DNA of 64,000 bases from Carboxylicivirga linearis (GTDB taxonomy: Bacteria > Bacteroidota > Bacteroidia > Bacteroidales > Marinilabiliaceae). The position numbers and the translations under genes were made by a program. The stretch covers positions 62,001 to 126,000 of the forward strand of contig NZ_JAGUCO010000007.1 of NCBI RefSeq assembly GCF_018271995.1, given 5' to 3'. Shown one piece after another: positions 62,788-64,000 of the stretch (position 1 is the first letter of the stretch; each line of letters opens with the position of its first letter). The notes beneath the pieces are model-generated. The model did no database searches, was not told the origin of the DNA, and was given only the letters and a program-made list of their open reading frames with translations.

Positions 62788-63896
62788 TTCTTTTTGTTTG
62801 CACTAAACATGTTTTGAAGCCACACACTTCCAATAATAAAGGGGATGACTACATCAAATAAAATACTCCATATATATAGATTCTTCTCACTCAGAGCCTT
62901 GCCTGCCTTAGCTAAAACGATATACTGAACAATAATTCTTGATAAAATCAACCCTAGGCTAATAGGTACAAAAATATGAAAAAAAAGTGAACAAATGCCT
63001 AGTGTCCAAAATATTTGCCTGCTCAATGGTTCCAAAGTAAGCAACCATTTGATAGAAAACTTATAATGTTTTGATGTAGTTAAATGCCTTGCTTTTCGGG
63101 TTAGCCACTCACTAAAGTTGACCGGTGGTATGGATGTGGTTTGGCTACTTAGATTAGTTATAACAGTTGTGTTGGTTGGTGTAGCGCATTCCTTTATAAA
63201 AAGATCATCGTCACCCGAAGCGATATTTAAATATTGCTGAAATACATTTGATTTCTGGAATAGGCTTTTTCTGTAAGCTAAATTTCGACCAACAGCCATA
63301 AAAGGTTTCTTACGAAGGGCAAATCCCATGTATTGAACCGTATTAAAAAAAGTTTCGTATCGCAGGAATAAGTTGAATAAAGACTTTTTCTTTTCAAACC
63401 TTCCATAACCAATTACAATTTCTTTCGAGTCATCAAAAGCTTTGCTTATCTCTTTTAACCATTGGTCTGATTCGGGATAACAATCAGCATCGGTAAATAC
63501 TAAATGTTCGTTTTTGGCGGCTTTTACGCCCAATGTAAGTGCCAGTTTTTTGCCTTGATAGAATTGTTTATTTTCAGGTATGGTGGTGTAGTATAAATTG
63601 TTGTGCGATTTTTTTAATTCAGCCAATATCATGTCTGATTCATCACTGGAGGCATCATTCACAACAACTACCTCAAAGTTGGGATAATCTTGATTAAGAA
63701 TTATCGGGAGGTGTTTCTTTAGGTTTATTGCCTCGTTTTTAGCACAAATAATAACTGAAAGATTTGGCGTTGTATGATTGGTAGCAGACGGTTTTAAACG
63801 TGAAACCTTTAGCATGAACCATAAATAATAAAATACCTGAATAGCCCAACTAAGACCTAAAATACCTATAAAAACAATTTCAAATTCTATTTTCAC
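62778..63896 (-). CDS. Membrane-bound family 2 glycosyltransferase
   Basis: A 372-residue protein. An N-terminal membrane helix (about 6-28) is followed by a GT2 GT-A domain, with SVIICAKNEAINLKKHLP (about 45-62), VVVNDASSDES and the DxD-type FTDADCYPE (about 135), plus SGDDDLFI. Two or three C-terminal helices (about 285-370) anchor it. Acceptor and sugar are unknown. It is first of a run with the sigma factor and rsmG. Confidence 0.9.
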   Translation of the reverse strand: MKIEFEIVFIGILGLSWAIQVFYYLWFMLKVSRLKPSATNHTTPNLSVIICAKNEAINLKKHLPIILNQDYPNFEVVVVNDASSDESDMILAELKKSHNNLYYTTIPENKQFYQGKKLALTLGVKAAKNEHLVFTDADCYPESDQWLKEISKAFDDSKEIVIGYGRFEKKKSLFNLFLRYETFFNTVQYMGFALRKKPFMAVGRNLAYRKSLFQKSNVFQQYLNIASGDDDLFIKECATPTNTTVITNLSSQTTSIPPVNFSEWLTRKARHLTTSKHYKFSIKWLLTLEPLSRQIFWTLGICSLFFHIFVPISLGLILSRIIVQYIVLAKAGKALSEKNLYIWSILFDVVIPFIIGSVWLQNMFSANKKKWK

Positions 63897-64000
63897 CGTC
63901 CTGTTTGTTTCTTCAAATTTGCAATAATTTTTTGCAATCTACGCGGCAAGAGTTTTATTTTTTGTGTTTAAATTTTAGATAACTATAAAAAATGCCTGTT

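Overview
The window looks like ordinary chromosome from an AT-rich member of the Bacteroidota, most likely class Bacteroidia and perhaps a marine Marinilabiliales-type organism. The clues are a SusC/SusD/SusE polysaccharide-utilisation locus, a secreted amylase with a type IX secretion (T9SS) sorting tail, a type III glutamine synthetase, TonB-linked receptors with a carboxypeptidase-regulatory-like N-domain, DUF3078, and repeated promoter boxes of the Bacteroidota form TTTG-N~19-TAnnTTTG. No phage, transposase, integrase or CRISPR array is visible. The species cannot be fixed from this sequence.

Layout. 0-6.5 kb: the start of a TonB receptor (cut by the window edge), a secreted endonuclease/phosphatase-fold protein, the housekeeping run yicC-gmk-nadD, a three-domain fasciclin lipoprotein and a MerR regulator with a cobalamin-type sensor domain. 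6.5-12 kb: a predicted beta-propeller protein, a MATE exporter, tryptophanase and a DUF3078 outer-membrane protein. 12-20 kb: a probable structured small RNA, an MFS transporter, a ComEC-like channel, and potassium uptake (trkA plus two tandem trkH). 20-31 kb: a YciO/TsaC protein, S1/P1 nuclease, two identical tRNA-Phe genes, an M16 peptidase, an O-methyltransferase, flavodoxin, YebC, M20 dipeptidase, glutamine synthetase III, ElbB and RNA cyclic phosphodiesterase.

31-51 kb is the accessory core, a maltose/starch locus. A LacI-type regulator sits between two divergent blocks. Leftward are an MFS sugar importer, beta-phosphoglucomutase, GH65 maltose phosphorylase and then a separately transcribed GH13 protein whose catalytic residues are mostly replaced. 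Rightward are SusC, SusD, SusE and two GH13 amylases with intact catalytic residues. Four LacI-like palindromes (two per side) and a second shared sequence element link both sides into one probable regulon. The proposed route: amylases cut starch outside or at the surface, SusCDE bind and import oligosaccharides, the MFS protein carries maltose across the inner membrane, maltose phosphorylase yields glucose plus beta-glucose-1-phosphate, and PgmB converts the latter to glucose-6-phosphate.

51-64 kb: a polyprenyl-phosphate sugar transferase, L-isoaspartyl methyltransferase, a metallo-beta-lactamase-fold hydrolase, glycine decarboxylase, a DUF4097 protein, a PASTA-rluD-ddl cell-wall run, rpmH, and rsmG, an ECF sigma factor and a glycosyltransferase.

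The most unusual points are the degenerate GH13 protein, the candidate small RNA at 12.13-12.30 kb, the shared cis-elements of the maltose locus, a pair of TTACGTAA palindromes in front of the ComEC gene, and a CarH-like regulator with no carotenoid genes beside it.
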